A DNA stretch of 64,000 nucleotides from positions 1-64,000 of the forward strand of contig NZ_SCVH01000145.1 in assembly GCF_004296935.1 (NCBI RefSeq), given 5' to 3'. The position numbers and the translations under genes were made by a program. Shown here piece after piece: positions 52,377-61,116 of this stretch. The stretch comes from Reyranella sp. GTDB lineage: Bacteria; Pseudomonadota; Alphaproteobacteria; Reyranellales; Reyranellaceae. The first letter of the stretch is position 1; every line of letters starts with the position of its first letter. The notes below the pieces were generated by a model. That model was not told the DNA's origin, searched no databases, and saw nothing but the letters and a program-made list of their open reading frames with translations.

Positions 52377-53303
52377 ATGGCCGGTGGACACGACCGATTG
52401 CGTTGGGGCATAGGCCAACGCATTGAATTCATTGAGTTTCGGTTGTTTTGGGACGGCCAGATAAATCGCGGAGACCTGATCGGAAAATTCGATGTTTCGC
52501 CGCCCCAGGCGTCGGCCGATATCGCACGGTACCTGCAGATGGCGCCCGACAACCTGCGCTACGACCCCTACCTCAAGACCTACGCCGCCACCCACGCCTT
52601 CCAGCCACTGCTGTATGAACCGTCCGCGCGGCAATACCTCGGCGACCTCCGCTCGATCGCCGACCACGCGCGAGAGCAGAAAGAGACGTGGCTGGGCTTT
52701 GTGCCGGAGTTCGCTGCCGTCCCAGCGCCGCGTCGGCGCTTGGATGCCGGGAAGCTGCGGTGGGTGGTCGAAGCCATCCGTGCGAAGCAGTCCCTATGCG
52801 TCCTGTACCAATCCTTTTCTCGCGTCGAGCCACTCTCTCGCTGGGTTACGCCGCACGCGCTTGGCTTCGACGGGTCTCGGTGGCACCTGCGGGCCTGGTG
52901 CCATGAGCACAATGACTTCCGTGATTTTGTTCTGGCGCGAATACTCGAGATCAGCGAGAGCCGACATCACCCGATTGATCCGACCCATGATCTCGCTTGG
53001 AACAAGCATGTATCGCTGCGTATTGGACCGCATCCAAAGCTAGGCGAGAAGCAGCGCCGCGTGATTGAACTCGACTACGGCATGGAAGGCGGTGCACTGG
53101 AGATCCCGATCCGGTTGAGCATGGTCTATTACTTCGAAAAGAACATGCTTCTTGATGAGGACGCCTCTGCACTCACTCCCACCCGCGTACAGCTTTCTCT
53201 CGTCAATCGGGTAGAGCTGGAGAAGATGGTGGAGGTAACGCGCCAGGAGCAGCAGGAGCTGCTTCGCAAGGTGAGTGGTTCCGCAGGTAAAGCCACCGAG
53301 TAA
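52377..53303 (+). CDS. WYL-domain transcriptional regulator (CapW/BrxR-like)
   Basis: A 308-residue regulator. The N-terminal winged HTH covers about residues 10-60 (GIGQRIEFIEFRLFWDGQIN, FDVSPPQASADIARY). The central WYL domain spans about 120-200 (LCVLYQSFSRVEPLSRWVTP and RWHLRAWCHEHNDFRDFVLA), and a C-terminal extension domain follows. This three-part layout is that of CapW and BrxR repressors, which bind upstream of CBASS, BREX and similar defence operons. GGGAAGGGAG lies before the ATG. It is divergent from the operon at 52246, as such regulators usually are. A TTG start 42 bases upstream would remove part of the operator. Confidence 0.85.
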   Translation: MAGGHDRLRWGIGQRIEFIEFRLFWDGQINRGDLIGKFDVSPPQASADIARYLQMAPDNLRYDPYLKTYAATHAFQPLLYEPSARQYLGDLRSIADHAREQKETWLGFVPEFAAVPAPRRRLDAGKLRWVVEAIRAKQSLCVLYQSFSRVEPLSRWVTPHALGFDGSRWHLRAWCHEHNDFRDFVLARILEISESRHHPIDPTHDLAWNKHVSLRIGPHPKLGEKQRRVIELDYGMEGGALEIPIRLSMVYYFEKNMLLDEDASALTPTRVQLSLVNRVELEKMVEVTRQEQQELLRKVSGSAGKATE

Positions 53304-53333
53304 GTCGTTAGACGAACTGCCGATAACAAAGGA

Positions 53334-53362
53334 AAGCCGCCCACCGGATCGGTGGGCGGCTT
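53334..53362. terminator. Two-way hairpin terminator between WYL and parB-like genes
   Basis: AAGCCGCCCACC (53334-53345) pairs with 53351-53362 around a five-base loop, between convergent genes. The core AAGCCGCCCAC is identical to the stem at 40330. Confidence 0.8.
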
Positions 53363-53367
53363 GATAG

Positions 53368-55077
53368 TTACGTTGGTTTCGCTTCCACGGAAGGGACGCA
53401 GAGCTGCATGCACGCAGGCAGCCACGCGCGGCCCTTCTGTTCGTCTTCGTCGAGCGATGCCTTCGGCTCCGCCGTGCGCTTGAAGTAGCCGGCCAACCCC
53501 GAGACCAGCTCCTTCTTGGAAGCCGTGCCGAGTTTGGGCTGCTTGCGCAGTGCGCCGCTGTTTGTCGCGACCTGGACCAGCTCGTCTCGGCGAAGCCCCT
53601 TGAGGAAGACCTCATCGGGCGTCCAGACCTTACGCATGTCGAGCGTGAAGTCCTTGGTGAGGCCGGAGAAGAACGTGTCCTCCGGCTCCACCCCCTCCAT
53701 TCGCTGGGTCCCGAAGCACAAAATCACCAGAAGCGCGATCAGCGCATCGAGTTCGACCCCGTTGAGCGAGCGAATACCCGAGATCACCTGGGTCCAGTCG
53801 GCACCGGCATGGTGCAAGCGAACCCAGGAGGGCGCCTCCTCGCCAATCTGGCTGCGAAGCCCCAGCTTGCCGAGAAGCTTCCGGGCGCAGGTGTCGATCA
53901 GCTCATAGGCGTTAGACGAGCCGGGATGCCTTGCCAGCTCCCGGAGCGCTTCATGCGCCTTGAGGTTGATCGCTGCACCCGGACAGCCATTGAGAAGCAA
54001 AACGGCCGCGGCTTCCTTCGCTTTGCGAGGGTTCTCCATAAGCGCCATCTGCATCGCCAGCGTCTTGTGGGCGTTGGCATAGCGGTACGTAGCTTTGGAG
54101 ACCGCAGGCCGCTCCTTCGGCTTTTTGTCCCGGCCTTTGCCGTTTGTTGCCTTCGGGTCGACCTGCTGGCGGACCAGGCTCTTGCGAACCTCGACACGGC
54201 CGGTCGGGGCGAAGTGGATCACCACGCCTGATGCTTCCTTCTTCTTGGGTTCCCGGTACTGCCACCAGGATACGTGGTGCTCGGTGACGACTTCGACCCA
54301 AACACCGGTCTTGCGGTGCTCTTCCGCGATCTTGTCCACGGCCTCCTTCTGGAGTGTCATGAACTGCTCTCGGTCGTCGAAGTACGTCGCGTCCTTCTCG
54401 GCGAAGAGGTCCCGGGTGTACGTGCCCTGATACTTCTCGAGCGGGAAGATCGCGGTCGCGGCGGACGGCTTCTCTTCAAGGAGCATTGAGCGCAGGTAGC
54501 GGGCATCGAGCCCGACCCCATGCTTCAGATCCTTCAGCCACGTCTTCTGTTGGGCAGCGGAGGCAAGCGTCAGGGCTTCGGCCACCGAAAGGGAGATCTT
54601 CTTCTCCCGGACCGCGGCCTTTGCCTCCGGCGCGAGGTCCGCAAGCGCCACGCGGCGCTTGATGGTCTGCACCGAGACGCCGGTCTCGGCCGAGACGTCC
54701 TCGATCTTCTCGCCTCTGCCGAGGAGCTTGGCGAAGGCCTCGGCCTCGTCGATCGAATCGAGCGGCTCGCGCTGGACATTCTCGACGGTGGCAACCCGGT
54801 CGAGGTCGCCGGCAGACACATTCTTGTTGAGGCGGACCGGCACTTTGTACGAACGCTCGATCTCACCTTTGCGATTGAGATGCTGCAGTGCGAGGAAGCG
54901 CCGTTTGCCGGCAACGACCTGATACTTGCCACCGCTCACCAGCCTCACCGTGAGGTTATGGATGAGACCGTCCTTCTTGATGCTCTGGGCGAGTCCTTCG
55001 ATGGCTTTCTTGTCGTAGGAGTGGCGGGGATTGTCCTTTGGCGCGACGAGCGCCGAGAAGGGTACGCTGGTAGTCAT
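53368..55077 (-). CDS. ParB/RepB/Spo0J-family protein
   Basis: A 569-residue ParB-like DNA-binding protein. The nuclease-like N-domain has NPRHSYDKKAIEGLAQSIKK and the ParB box VVAGKRRFLALQHL. The HTH is LLGRGEKIEDVSAETGVSVQ followed by the recognition helix TIKRRVALADLAPEAKAAV. The C-terminal 300 residues are long for ParB, as in plasmid-type proteins with ParB and DUF-like extensions, and may bind other partners. The ribosome site AAGGAG precedes ATG 55077. No ParA is adjacent, so a role in segregation is uncertain. It may instead regulate transfer or replication of the island. Confidence 0.88.
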   Translation of the reverse strand: MTTSVPFSALVAPKDNPRHSYDKKAIEGLAQSIKKDGLIHNLTVRLVSGGKYQVVAGKRRFLALQHLNRKGEIERSYKVPVRLNKNVSAGDLDRVATVENVQREPLDSIDEAEAFAKLLGRGEKIEDVSAETGVSVQTIKRRVALADLAPEAKAAVREKKISLSVAEALTLASAAQQKTWLKDLKHGVGLDARYLRSMLLEEKPSAATAIFPLEKYQGTYTRDLFAEKDATYFDDREQFMTLQKEAVDKIAEEHRKTGVWVEVVTEHHVSWWQYREPKKKEASGVVIHFAPTGRVEVRKSLVRQQVDPKATNGKGRDKKPKERPAVSKATYRYANAHKTLAMQMALMENPRKAKEAAAVLLLNGCPGAAINLKAHEALRELARHPGSSNAYELIDTCARKLLGKLGLRSQIGEEAPSWVRLHHAGADWTQVISGIRSLNGVELDALIALLVILCFGTQRMEGVEPEDTFFSGLTKDFTLDMRKVWTPDEVFLKGLRRDELVQVATNSGALRKQPKLGTASKKELVSGLAGYFKRTAEPKASLDEDEQKGRAWLPACMQLCVPSVEAKPT

Positions 55078-55343
55078 GGAGAGACTCCTTGGCTGTGCAC
55101 GCGGCAAAGCGCGCGCCACAACAGTGGCGGCGGTTTGTATCGGTGCGTTGGGTGAACCCCGCGTTGTGCGGGAGGTCTCAAAGAGCTGGGACCGCTCTGT
55201 AGCGTGCGGCCAGGAGGCAGACCTCCAAAGGAGGGCGAACGCACGCGAACGGACAATGCTTCGGAAGGGGCATGCCTCGCCCAATTGACAACCACCGGAT
55301 GTACTGCAAGCTTTGCCGACTACGCCGCAGGAGTCGTTAGCAA
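55078..55343. other. Intergenic control region between parB-like and membrane genes
   Basis: A 266-base gap between divergent genes. It holds GTCTCAAAGAG at 55175-55185, repeated at 55790-55800 just before the TraD-like ATPase, and a perfect TTGACA at 55285-55290 without a good -10 at the right distance. I see no gene in it. Confidence 0.45.
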
Positions 55344-55781
55344 ATGCCGCGTGAGTACATACTCTCTAAGCAAGAGCGCAAAGAGCTCAGCGCACATCTG
55401 ATCAATGTGACGCTTCTCATGGGCGTTGCCTTCGGCGCGTACACGACGTGGTTTCGGTTCGAGGTGCTCGAAATCAGCAACGGCCGAACCACAGATGACA
55501 TCGAGGCGTGGATCGTCTCTCTTACTTTGGCCTTAGCACTGAGCCTGCGCTTCGCCTGGACACGCTATCTCTGGCGACGGCTGCTATGGAGCACCTGGTG
55601 GGTACTCTCCGGGTCTGGAAGAGCCATGTGGTTTGTATTGGCCTGGATCACTGGGCGACGAAGCAGCAAGGAGCCTGCGTTGCGGCCCGATCCAAAGCTC
55701 GCTCGGGATCGATACATGGCACGGCCGACAGACTGGATGCGCCTGCGCCGCAAACCGCCACACGAACGCGGCCGCCGGTAA
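55344..55781 (+). CDS. Small membrane protein next to the transfer ATPase
   Basis: A 145-residue protein with two or three membrane helices (about residues 20-37, 58-76 and perhaps 85-102) and a basic C-terminus (ARDRYMARPTDWMRLRRKPP). It lies 70 bases before a TraD-like ATPase on the same strand. Small membrane partners beside VirD4/TraD ATPases are common, so it may be its membrane anchor; the ATPase itself lacks N-terminal helices. No family is recognised. Confidence 0.5.
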   Translation: MPREYILSKQERKELSAHLINVTLLMGVAFGAYTTWFRFEVLEISNGRTTDDIEAWIVSLTLALALSLRFAWTRYLWRRLLWSTWWVLSGSGRAMWFVLAWITGRRSSKEPALRPDPKLARDRYMARPTDWMRLRRKPPHERGRR

Positions 55782-55850
55782 GGTGAGCTGTCTCAAAGAG
55801 TGGAAAGTCCCATCGTGTGCGGCACTGAGCGCTTGCGTACGCTATGCTGG

Positions 55851-57029
55851 ATGCAAGAGCGCATCACTTTCATCGGGCAGGTAGACTTCCGAAACGATCG
55901 CCGTCGCTTCGGTATCAAGCGGGAGGATCGCCTTCTGCATACCTACGTCATCGGCAAGACCGGCACAGGCAAGTCGACGCTACTCGGCAACATGGCGAAA
56001 CAGGATCTTCTGGCAGGCGGCGGCTTTGCGCTCGTAGACCCCCACGGCGACCTCGTCGATCGGCTGCATCAGGAGGCCATCTCTGCCGGCCGAAGCGACA
56101 TCGTCTATCTCAACGCAGCCGATCCACGCCAGCCCTATGGATACAATCCGCTGCGCCGGGTGCGGCCGGACCGCATCCCCCTTGCCGCCTCAGGCCTCCT
56201 TGAAGTCTTTAAGAAGATGTGGAGCGACGCCTGGGGCGTACGCATGGAGCACATTCTGCGCAACGCGCTGTATGCGCTTCTGGAGCAGAAGGAGGCGACG
56301 CTCCTCGATATCCCGCGCTTGTTCTCGGACCGAAAGTTCCGGAGACACGTTGCAGCGTCCCTCTCGAACGAGCCGGTCCGGCTTTTCTGGGAGAAGGAGT
56401 TCGACCGCTACTCCTTTTCGTACCGGGCCGATGGCGTGGCTTCCATTCAGAACAAGCTCGGCGCATTCCTCTCAGACCCCGTGATGCGCCGGATCCTCAC
56501 CGAGCCTCGGGAGATGATCTCCATGCGCCGCATCATGGACCAAGGCGGTGTGTTGCTCGTGAATCTCGGGAAGGGTCGTATTGGCGAAGACAGTGCCGCA
56601 ATACTCGGCGGCCTGCTGGTGACCACCATTGGCCTAGCTGCGTACAGCCGCGCGGACAGTCCTCCAGAAACGCGCAGAGACTTCGCACTTTACATAGACG
56701 AGTTCCAGACGTTCACGACGCTCGCCGTGGCCAACATGCTGGCAGAACTCAGAAAGTACCGCCTCGGCATGGTGATGGCACACCAATACCTCCACCAGCT
56801 TGAGCCGGAGATACGGCATGCCGTGCTTGGCAATGCCGGCACGCTTATCTCTTTCCGGCTTGGAGCGGAAGATGCCGCCTATATCGAGCGCGAGTTCGGA
56901 GGCCGCTTCGAGGCTAGGGACCTCCTCAACCTGGAGAACCTGCATATGTACGTGAAGCTCATGATAGACGGGCAGCCGAGCAAAGCGTTCAGTGCGACGA
57001 CAACAGGCCCAATCCCGCCAGTTGCTTAA
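55851..57029 (+). CDS. VirD4/TraD-like DNA-transfer ATPase
   Basis: A 392-residue HerA/FtsK-class ATPase of the type IV coupling protein family. Walker A is VIGKTGTGKSTLL (residues about 33-45), followed by the family segment GGGFALVDPHGDLVDRL. Walker B is FALYIDEFQTF near residue 280, and the TraM-recognition region follows (MVMAHQYLHQLEPEIRHAVL, FRLGAEDAAYIEREFGG). It lacks the usual N-terminal membrane helices, which the preceding gene may supply. An in-frame GTG 17 codons upstream is an alternative start. Its stop overlaps the convergent next gene by four bases. Confidence 0.88.
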   Translation: MQERITFIGQVDFRNDRRRFGIKREDRLLHTYVIGKTGTGKSTLLGNMAKQDLLAGGGFALVDPHGDLVDRLHQEAISAGRSDIVYLNAADPRQPYGYNPLRRVRPDRIPLAASGLLEVFKKMWSDAWGVRMEHILRNALYALLEQKEATLLDIPRLFSDRKFRRHVAASLSNEPVRLFWEKEFDRYSFSYRADGVASIQNKLGAFLSDPVMRRILTEPREMISMRRIMDQGGVLLVNLGKGRIGEDSAAILGGLLVTTIGLAAYSRADSPPETRRDFALYIDEFQTFTTLAVANMLAELRKYRLGMVMAHQYLHQLEPEIRHAVLGNAGTLISFRLGAEDAAYIEREFGGRFEARDLLNLENLHMYVKLMIDGQPSKAFSATTTGPIPPVA

Positions 57030-57784
57030 CTCTTGCTGCTCCGAACTGCCCCTGGTCCGCCAGTGAGGATTTTCATGTTTGGGGGCACGGGGAAATCGAG
57101 CGGAACGTGATTTCCCCACAGCTCCAGAAATTGCATCGCGTCGCCATCCTTCGGCGGCGGTGACATGCACAAGATTTCCGAGCGATCGGCGCCCTTCTCG
57201 TCTGCAGCCCGGAAGGCGACATTGGCAAAATCTGGTCCTCCACGGAGGAGCACGTCTTCGTTCTCCCAGTCCGGCATCACCGAGCTCACGACCGCAAACG
57301 CGTCCCCATTCGGCAGTAGCGCGTACTCCTCGAGACGACGACCATTGCTGACAAACGACACTTCGATTGCTGCCCGAGATTCACGCGTAACGATCATGTC
57401 GATCTGAACGGCAGTGCCTTTCGGAGCCGCTGGAATCCAGTGGACGCCGTGATAGCGGCCGCTGTCTGGTCCCAAATAGTCTGTTGGGAAAACGGCCCAA
57501 ACGACGCGCGCCGCGAGCTTTTCACCCGCGGCGGGCACGGTCCCGCGGCGCCACTTCAAGAGGTCCCGCTGACCATCGGTATGCTCCGCGGCAAATTCGC
57601 TCGTGAGACCGTAGAAGTAGTATGGCGCCGACGCGTGAACAGATAACTTGTGCACCTTACCCATCTTGTCTTGGGTCACATACACGTCGCTGTTATGGCT
57701 CCAAGCTTGCCACACGCTCGACTGTCGGGTGCCAGGCAGGCCGATGGCGAAGCGAAAATTCAGCAATCTTGAGTTCGAAGCCAT
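57026..57784 (-). CDS. Protein of unknown function
   Basis: A 252-residue protein with a beta-rich look and no signal peptide (MASNSRLLNFRFAIGLPGTR; later VTQDKMGKVHKLSVHASAPYY and RAAIEVSFVSNGRRLEEYAL). I recognise no family. It is convergent with the TraD-like gene and divergent from the 126-residue gene, standing alone among the transfer genes. Such orphan genes are common island cargo. Confidence 0.55.
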   Translation of the reverse strand: MASNSRLLNFRFAIGLPGTRQSSVWQAWSHNSDVYVTQDKMGKVHKLSVHASAPYYFYGLTSEFAAEHTDGQRDLLKWRRGTVPAAGEKLAARVVWAVFPTDYLGPDSGRYHGVHWIPAAPKGTAVQIDMIVTRESRAAIEVSFVSNGRRLEEYALLPNGDAFAVVSSVMPDWENEDVLLRGGPDFANVAFRAADEKGADRSEILCMSPPPKDGDAMQFLELWGNHVPLDFPVPPNMKILTGGPGAVRSSKS

Positions 57785-57927
57785 TGTCGCAAACCTCGGC
57801 GCATGGTGCCAAATACGGTCCTAGCTGGGAACGAATTCCAGTCTAGGGTTACTGCAATTTGTGTCTGTATTCCGGCGACGCCGGTCACTTCGGCGCGCAA
57901 TAAAAGGCTCGACCAATCTGCCTGGTT

Positions 57928-57950
57928 GTAGTCCCATTGCAGGGGACTAC
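57928..57950. promoter_or_regulatory. Palindrome upstream of the 126-residue gene
   Basis: GTAGTCCC (57928-57935) is inverted at 57943-57950 with a seven-base centre, ending 14 bases before the ATG at 57965. Possible operator or leader hairpin; the regulator is unknown. Confidence 0.35.
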
Positions 57951-57964
57951 CAGAGGCAACGCGC

Positions 57965-58345
57965 ATGAAGCTCTTGCTGCGCCGGGATCAGAAGACCGCC
58001 CTGCTTGGGGCGGCTGCGTTCGTGCTCACGGTTCGCGCCGAGCTCACAGACGAAGAGCATGACAACATAGACAAGTATCGGCTCGGCAAGACGATCCTCT
58101 ACACCCGAGACGAGCTAACCGATCCCGGATCAGGCTTGGTGGGCCTTGCGTCACGTCTTGCCTTCAAAGCTCTCAATATCTCGGTGACAGTGGACGACCT
58201 CGTGGACGGCAAGCGCATCGAGTGCCGGGACATCGTCGAGATGCTGGCCGTCGAGGAGCAGCTCAAGGAAGCATCAAGGACATTCAAAGCCGTGCTCGAG
58301 GCCGCAGCGTCCTTCGGCGGCGAAGACGTGGTGGCGCTGGAATAG
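57965..58345 (+). CDS. Small protein paired with the large transfer ATPase
   Basis: A 126-residue protein without membrane segments. It begins MKLLLRRDQKTALLGAAAFV and has a mixed fold (AELTDEEHDNIDKYRLGKTI, FKALNISVTVDDLVDGKRIE, then the helical LKEASRTFKAVLEAAASF). It ends two bases before the next ATPase start, so the two are co-translated and probably act together. I do not recognise the family. Confidence 0.55.
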   Translation: MKLLLRRDQKTALLGAAAFVLTVRAELTDEEHDNIDKYRLGKTILYTRDELTDPGSGLVGLASRLAFKALNISVTVDDLVDGKRIECRDIVEMLAVEEQLKEASRTFKAVLEAAASFGGEDVVALE

Positions 58346-58347
58346 CG

Positions 58348-61116
58348 ATGGCCTGGAACAACCTCCTCAACTTCATCGCGGGCGGCACGCGCAAAGGAGA
58401 GCTGGCCGATACCCGCGCCCTCTATCGACGTGTGGAGGCGTTGGCTGCCGCTTCACCGATCGCAGGCAATCTGGATCTCTTCGCAGCCGAACTCGTGCGT
58501 GAGGCGCTTGTGACGGCCGATCTTGTGCCAATCGAGCCGCTGCGTGCCGCGCTAACGCGCGCCGTCCGGAGCATCGCTGCACAGGATCCCTCGATCGCCG
58601 ACGTGCCGGGTGTTTCCAACTTCATGGCTCTCACCATTGAAGAAAGCGTCGCCCTTCGCGAACGGCTTCGCCGCAGGGAGCGTTTTCTCCTGGATCCACC
58701 CCACCTGTTAGCCCAGTGGCGCGCCACAGTTATAAAGGCGCTCGACCGCCTCCTACGCGCTATGCCCGCGACAGCCTTCAAAGACGATCCCGATGAGCAA
58801 GACCCGGACGCCGGCATCCCCGGCGTGTCTGTACCGCTCGTGGCGCTGCTTGAAGATCCGGCCTGGGCGGTCGATGACTTGGTAAGCACCTTCTTTGCTG
58901 AGGGCCCCGTCAAGGCAGACCTGTTCTCAATCCAAAGGCGGCACTTCGAGCGAAGGTTCTGCGTAGCCTCCGGTATTCCATGGGAAGAACGGCATACCTC
59001 GCGACGGCCAATCGTCGGCCCGTCGGACATGCCCGGGACGCCCGCCACTCGGCTCGCAGACCTGTTCCTTGAGGGCACGCCTTGGCATGCCTTCGCCCTC
59101 ACGCCGCTCCCTCTCAGCATTCCCGTCGCCGCGCGCTTCGAGCATACGCACATCGTGGGCGGCTCAGGGCATGGCAAAACGCAGCTACTTCAAATCCAGA
59201 TCGTTCGGGACATCTTGGAGAGCGCCAACGATGGCCGCTCCGTCGTGGTTATGGACTCTCAGGGAGACCTGCTGCGTACCTTAGGAAGCTTGGCAGTCTT
59301 CGCGCCAGGCCATCCGTCCGGCCTCTCAGAGCGGCTGATGGTCATAGACCCCACAGATGTTGAGTATCCCGTGGCGCTTAACATGTTCGATTTCAAGCAC
59401 GAGGAGATCGCGAAGCTCCCGCTGGTGGAGCGCGAGCGAATCCTTAACGGCACGATTGAGCTTTTCGAATATTTCTTCGGCGCGCTGTTGGGTGCCGAGC
59501 TCACGGCCCGCCAAGGCATTGTCTTCAAGTACCTCGCGCGCCTAATGCTCGAGATACCGGACGCCACGGTGCACACCTTCCGGCAGCTCATGGAAGAGGG
59601 CGAGGCGTTTCGGCCGTACATGGAGAAGCTGCCAACCACGGCGCGCGCCTTCTTCGAGACCCGCTTCTTTGACCGTTCCTTCAACGAGACCAAGAAGCAG
59701 GTGCTCACCCGCCTGTGGGGCGTGCTCTCCAACGCCACCTTTGACCGCATGTTCTCCCATCCGCGCTCCAAGGTGGATATGTTCTCGGCGCTCCAAGAGG
59801 GCCGGATCGTCTTCATCAACACGGCGAAGGATCTCTTGAAGGACGAGGGCGCGGCGATCCTCGGCCGCTTCTTCATTGCTCTTATTGCCCAGGCCGCGAT
59901 GCGGCGGGCCACCATCCCCGCGCATGAGCGGCGGCCCTGCTTCTTCTATGTGGACGAAGCGGCAGACTATGTAGACGAACGGATTGGCAGCCTTCTCAAC
60001 CAGGCTCGCAAATACAAAGTGGGCATGACGCTCGCACATCAGAACCTGGACCAGCTTTCCGCGACGCTGCGCGCGTCCTTCGCTTCGAGCACCAGCATCA
60101 AGCTCGTTGGCGGCGTCTCGACTAAGGACGCAGCGGCGTTCGCAAGCGAGATGCACACGGACGCCGATTTCATCCGCGCCCAGCGCAAGCGGAAGGCGGA
60201 GACCTCCTTTGCTTGCTACGTTCGCAATGTGACGCCGCAGGCACTCGGCATCACCGTCCCCCTTGGCACGGTGGAGCAGCTGCCAACGATGACCGCGGCA
60301 GATCAGGAAGCACTCAGGGTAGCCAACCGAAAGCGCTACTGCGTCCCGCTTGCCGAAGTGCCGGAGCCGCAGGGGATACCAGCGCTGCAACGGCGAGTGC
60401 CAGCGAGAGCTAAGGTGTCCACAGAGGCCCAGGGGGCCACGCCCGTACCGATGGCCGCACCGGCACCGCCAGCCGAGATCGCTGTCGAGGAACCGGCTAT
60501 TGAGAAGCGGGAAGTGGCAACGCCGCAGCCAATCGCAAGCAAAGCGCCTGTCGCCGCCAAGCTCAAGTCACGACGCGCCGAGCCTGTTGCGGTACCGCCG
60601 CCGCTTGGCCGCGGCGGCAAGGAACACCGGTACCTCCAGAACCTGCTGCGGGAGTTCGCGCAGTCCAAGGGATTCCTGGCGACGGTTGAGGAGACCATCC
60701 TAGATGGCGCCGGCCGCGTGGATGTGTCTCTCAGCAAGGACAGCCTCGAGGTGGCCTGCGAGATCTCCGTTACCACTGGCCGAGATTACGAGCTGGGCAA
60801 TATTGAGAAGTGCCTGGCGGCGGATTACTCCCGCGTCCTGTTCGTCTCTTCGGACGCGCGGCATCTTAAGGCGATGCAGAAGCTAGCAACGGGGCGCTTC
60901 GAGGAAGACGAACTCGCCAAGCTCCACTTTGCGTCCCCAGAGGAAGCGCTGGCGATCCTCGGAGAGATCGCGGGGCCTACCGAGACGCAAAGCACCGTTC
61001 GAGGCTACCGAGTGAAGACGCGGCAAGTGGTTGTTGCGCCGGAGGAGGCTGCCCGCAGGCGGGAGACAGTGGCTAGCGTAATAGCGCGGTCCCTGCGGGA
61101 GAACCGACCGGAGTAG
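58348..61116 (+). CDS. Large VirD4/HerA-like ATPase with C-terminal nuclease-like domain
   Basis: A 922-residue ATPase. After a helical N-terminal region of about 260 residues comes Walker A HIVGGSGHGKTQLL (about 268-281) with VVVMDSQGDLLRTL, then Walker B CFFYVDEAADYVDER near residue 530 and the TraG/TraD-type segment MTLAHQNLDQLSATLRASF. A proline/alanine-rich linker at about 680-755 leads to a C-terminal domain (GKEHRYLQNLLREFAQSKGF onward). In it the pattern GRVDVSLSKDSLEVACEIS, with an Asp, about 12 residues and a Glu, resembles a PD-(D/E)XK nuclease core whose final Lys is replaced by Ser. It probably pumps DNA during transfer. Confidence 0.82.
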   Translation: MAWNNLLNFIAGGTRKGELADTRALYRRVEALAAASPIAGNLDLFAAELVREALVTADLVPIEPLRAALTRAVRSIAAQDPSIADVPGVSNFMALTIEESVALRERLRRRERFLLDPPHLLAQWRATVIKALDRLLRAMPATAFKDDPDEQDPDAGIPGVSVPLVALLEDPAWAVDDLVSTFFAEGPVKADLFSIQRRHFERRFCVASGIPWEERHTSRRPIVGPSDMPGTPATRLADLFLEGTPWHAFALTPLPLSIPVAARFEHTHIVGGSGHGKTQLLQIQIVRDILESANDGRSVVVMDSQGDLLRTLGSLAVFAPGHPSGLSERLMVIDPTDVEYPVALNMFDFKHEEIAKLPLVERERILNGTIELFEYFFGALLGAELTARQGIVFKYLARLMLEIPDATVHTFRQLMEEGEAFRPYMEKLPTTARAFFETRFFDRSFNETKKQVLTRLWGVLSNATFDRMFSHPRSKVDMFSALQEGRIVFINTAKDLLKDEGAAILGRFFIALIAQAAMRRATIPAHERRPCFFYVDEAADYVDERIGSLLNQARKYKVGMTLAHQNLDQLSATLRASFASSTSIKLVGGVSTKDAAAFASEMHTDADFIRAQRKRKAETSFACYVRNVTPQALGITVPLGTVEQLPTMTAADQEALRVANRKRYCVPLAEVPEPQGIPALQRRVPARAKVSTEAQGATPVPMAAPAPPAEIAVEEPAIEKREVATPQPIASKAPVAAKLKSRRAEPVAVPPPLGRGGKEHRYLQNLLREFAQSKGFLATVEETILDGAGRVDVSLSKDSLEVACEISVTTGRDYELGNIEKCLAADYSRVLFVSSDARHLKAMQKLATGRFEEDELAKLHFASPEEALAILGEIAGPTETQSTVRGYRVKTRQVVVAPEEAARRRETVASVIARSLRENRPE

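Noticed and set aside
47218..53303. Classification of the operon as type II CBASS
   Set aside because: E2-E1, JAB and the WYL regulator fit, but no CD-NTase gene is in the operon or elsewhere in the island part of the window.
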